A stretch of 7,527 nt of DNA. Origin: Lachnospiraceae bacterium (GTDB lineage: Bacteria > Bacillota > Clostridia > Lachnospirales > Lachnospiraceae). The stretch spans positions 1 to 7,527 of the forward strand of contig JAFUXY010000395.1 of NCBI GenBank assembly GCA_017477005.1. Direction: 5' to 3'. Both the position numbers and the translations under genes were made by a program. The notes beneath the pieces are model-generated. The model did no database searches. It was not told the DNA's origin and was given only the letters and a program-made list of their open reading frames with translations. Of the stretch, positions 5,830-7,527 are shown in pieces (the first letter of the stretch is position 1; every line of letters starts with the position of its first letter).

Positions 5830-5883
5830 AGGGCAGCTTGCGCCACGCAATTCTCTATCGAAGAGGTCGAGGCGGGGTGCAGG

Positions 5884-6924
5884 GTGATTACCATTGAAGA
5901 TGGGCAGAAAATTCTGTTGGTGCCTGAAAACGGAAAGCCGCCGACGTGGGCTGAAGATGGAGGGTACACCGTGGTGCGTCAGCCGGTGCAGGCCGTGTAT
6001 CTGGCGGCTTCATCGGGGATGGATATGGTGGATGCGCTGGGATGTTTGGATCGTGTGCGTTTCACAAGCACAAAACGCGAGGACTGGAGCCTTTCACCGG
6101 TAACGGAAGCGTTGGATGAGGGAGCGTTGTCTTATGTGGGAAAATACAGTGCGCCGGATTATGAGATGCTGGTCGAGGGCGGATGCACATTGGCGGTCGA
6201 GTCAACTATGATCTACCACAATCCAAAAGCGAAGGAGGAACTTGAGGCATTGGGGATTCCAGTGATCGTGGAGCGGTCGAGTTATGAGAATGACCCGATT
6301 GGACGCTTGGAGTGGATTCGGTTTTATGGGGCGTTGTTGGGTGAAGAGGACAAGGCAGATGTCTTTTTTGACAAACAGCAGAAAAAAGTGTCTAAAATTT
6401 TAGAAAACAGCAAAGAAAATCGTAGTTTGAATAAAGTAACAGGGATAGAGCAATCAAGAAATGCAGATGGATCAAGTGATTCAGGTAAACCAGACAACGC
6501 ACCTACGATGGCGTTTTTCTCAATCAGCGATAATGGATATGCTACGGTGCGAAAGTCCGGGGATTATGTTTCCAAAATGATCGAAATGGCGGGAGCGAAA
6601 TATGTGCCGTCGGATGCGACGCCGGAGGATGAAAATGCGCTTTCCACGATGAATATGCAGATGGAGCGTTTCGTGGACGAAACGGTGGACGCAGATTTTT
6701 TGATCTACAACAGCACGATCCAACAGGAGGTCTCTACCATTTCAGAGCTTCTGGGGAGGTCAGAGCTTTTGGCGGATTACAAGGCGGTGAAGCAGGGACA
6801 TGTTTGGTGTACCAACAAAAATGTGTTCCAAAAGTCAACAGCGGTTGGCGATATTATCCGCGAACTGTATCAGATTCGGACGGGGCAGGACGAGGGGCTG
6901 ACCTTTTTTCACAAGGTGGAATAA
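5884..6924 (+). CDS. ABC transporter substrate-binding protein (PF01497/BtuF-FepB type), lacking its own signal peptide
   Basis: Class III periplasmic-binding-type protein for siderophores, heme or corrinoids. Visible family features include QPVQAVYLAASSGMDMVDAL, YVGKYSAPDYEMLVEGGC, the hinge segment GRLEWIRFYGALLGEE, DYVSKMIEMAGAKYV and GHVWCTNKNVFQ. The GTG at 5884 is the first usable start in frame, but it has no convincing ribosome binding site and no signal peptide or lipobox follows. Conserved-looking sequence continues upstream in the same frame (ATQFSIEEVEAGC, 5842-5880) as far as the TGA of the chelatase gene at 5827-5829. The protein therefore appears to be the C-terminal module of a former fusion with the upstream lipoprotein. 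As read, it would remain in the cytoplasm and could not serve the permease. An AT-richer, low-complexity insert (about 6379-6500) separates the two lobes. The permease gene follows after 22 nt. Confidence 0.8.
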   Translation: MITIEDGQKILLVPENGKPPTWAEDGGYTVVRQPVQAVYLAASSGMDMVDALGCLDRVRFTSTKREDWSLSPVTEALDEGALSYVGKYSAPDYEMLVEGGCTLAVESTMIYHNPKAKEELEALGIPVIVERSSYENDPIGRLEWIRFYGALLGEEDKADVFFDKQQKKVSKILENSKENRSLNKVTGIEQSRNADGSSDSGKPDNAPTMAFFSISDNGYATVRKSGDYVSKMIEMAGAKYVPSDATPEDENALSTMNMQMERFVDETVDADFLIYNSTIQQEVSTISELLGRSELLADYKAVKQGHVWCTNKNVFQKSTAVGDIIRELYQIRTGQDEGLTFFHKVE

Positions 6925-6946
6925 GGTCCATAAAAGGGAGGCGTGT

Positions 6947-7527
6947 ATGGCATCGAAAAGGCGGATTTTCACAACCACAGCGGCGCTTTTAATCCTGCTC
7001 GTCCTGTTGTTTTTGTTGAGCCTTGTGACCGGAAGCGTTTCTCTTTCTTTTGACGAGGTGTGGGATGCTTTTTTCGGTTCGCAGACTTTCCCAAAAAATG
7101 AGCTGATCGTGCTGCAGCTTCGGTTGCCGAGAGCATTGTCGGCCGTGTTTTTGGGCGGCGCATTGTCGGTATCTGGATTTTTGCTGCAGACCTTTTTTCG
7201 GAATCCAATTGCGGGTCCTTATATATTGGGCGTTTCATCCGGGGCGAAACTGCTTGTTGCGATGTTGATGATTTGCTCTGTCCGTTTAGGATTTTATTAC
7301 AATTCATGGGCTATGATTTTGGCAGCTTTGCTGGGAGCCTTGGGCAGTCTTTTGATAGTTTTGTTTCTGTCGTCGAAGGTGGAAGGAATGGCGGCGCTGA
7401 TCGTCTGCGGGATCATGATTGGCTATGTTTGCTCCGCGGCCACGGAATTGTTGGTCGCATTCGCGCAGGATTCGCAGATCGCCAACCTGCACAACTGGTC
7501 GATGGGTAGTTTTTCGGGCATTACACC
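6947..7527 (+). CDS. FecCD/BtuC-type ABC transporter permease (3' partial)
   Basis: ATG 6947 follows GGGAGG (6936-6941) by 5 nt. The frame is open to the window end, giving 193 residues of a family that is usually about 330. The first helix is near residues 10-28. The family signature then appears: LRLPRAL (58-64), GGALSVSGFLLQ (70-81) and RNPIAGPYILGVSSGA (85-100). Several more hydrophobic helices follow, and NWSMGSFSGIT at the cut end matches the usual position before the coupling region. Such permeases dimerise in the membrane and import iron-siderophore, heme or cobalamin with an ATPase, whose gene should lie downstream. The B12 riboswitch upstream favours a corrinoid or cobalt-related substrate, but permease sequence alone does not fix it. 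Confidence 0.93.
   Translation, partial: MASKRRIFTTTAALLILLVLLFLLSLVTGSVSLSFDEVWDAFFGSQTFPKNELIVLQLRLPRALSAVFLGGALSVSGFLLQTFFRNPIAGPYILGVSSGAKLLVAMLMICSVRLGFYYNSWAMILAALLGALGSLLIVLFLSSKVEGMAALIVCGIMIGYVCSAATELLVAFAQDSQIANLHNWSMGSFSGIT

Overview
The window looks like chromosomal DNA of a Gram-positive, anaerobic Clostridia-type bacterium, probably Lachnospiraceae-like. This is inferred from the membrane-anchored HtrA with a polar N-terminal tail, BIG2 surface domains, acidic linkers after signal peptides, strong AGGAGG-type ribosome binding sites, and a cobalamin riboswitch ahead of an exported CbiK-like lipoprotein. All supported genes are on the + strand.

Layout. (1) 2-1393: an HtrA/DegP-type serine protease whose 5' end lies outside the window, coupled through a TAATG overlap to a secreted DUF3298/RsiV-like protein (1393-2124) that carries an in-frame TAA. 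A strong intrinsic terminator (2161-2203) closes this unit. (2) 2204-3650: a 17-bp inverted repeat, a sigma-70-type promoter, and a BIG2 surface-protein gene that appears split by two small frameshifts (2359-2685 and 2735-3211). A short protein follows (3270-3623) that resembles the helical tail of Rpn/PD-(D/E)XK transposase-like nucleases. (3) 3742-4278: a promoter, a complete cobalamin (B12) riboswitch aptamer, a structured expression platform and two tandem intrinsic terminators. (4) 4279-7527: the controlled operon. It encodes an exported CbiK-type chelatase lipoprotein with an extra C-terminal beta domain, an ABC substrate-binding protein that has no signal peptide and lies in the same frame as the chelatase gene just after its stop, and a FecCD/BtuC-type permease cut off by the window end.

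How the genes work together. The riboswitch implies that the operon is turned down when cobalamin is plentiful. The products point to capture and import of cobalt, a corrinoid or another metal-tetrapyrrole: an anchored metal/tetrapyrrole-binding protein at the surface, a binding protein and a permease, with an ATPase gene expected beyond the window.

The most notable point is that the chelatase, the extra domain and the binding protein seem to derive from one fused reading frame of about 880 codons. It is interrupted near 5827 by a TGA and what looks like a pair of small indels. Three of the loci carry reading-frame lesions, so either this region is decaying or the assembly contains indel errors. 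The sequence alone cannot decide between these.
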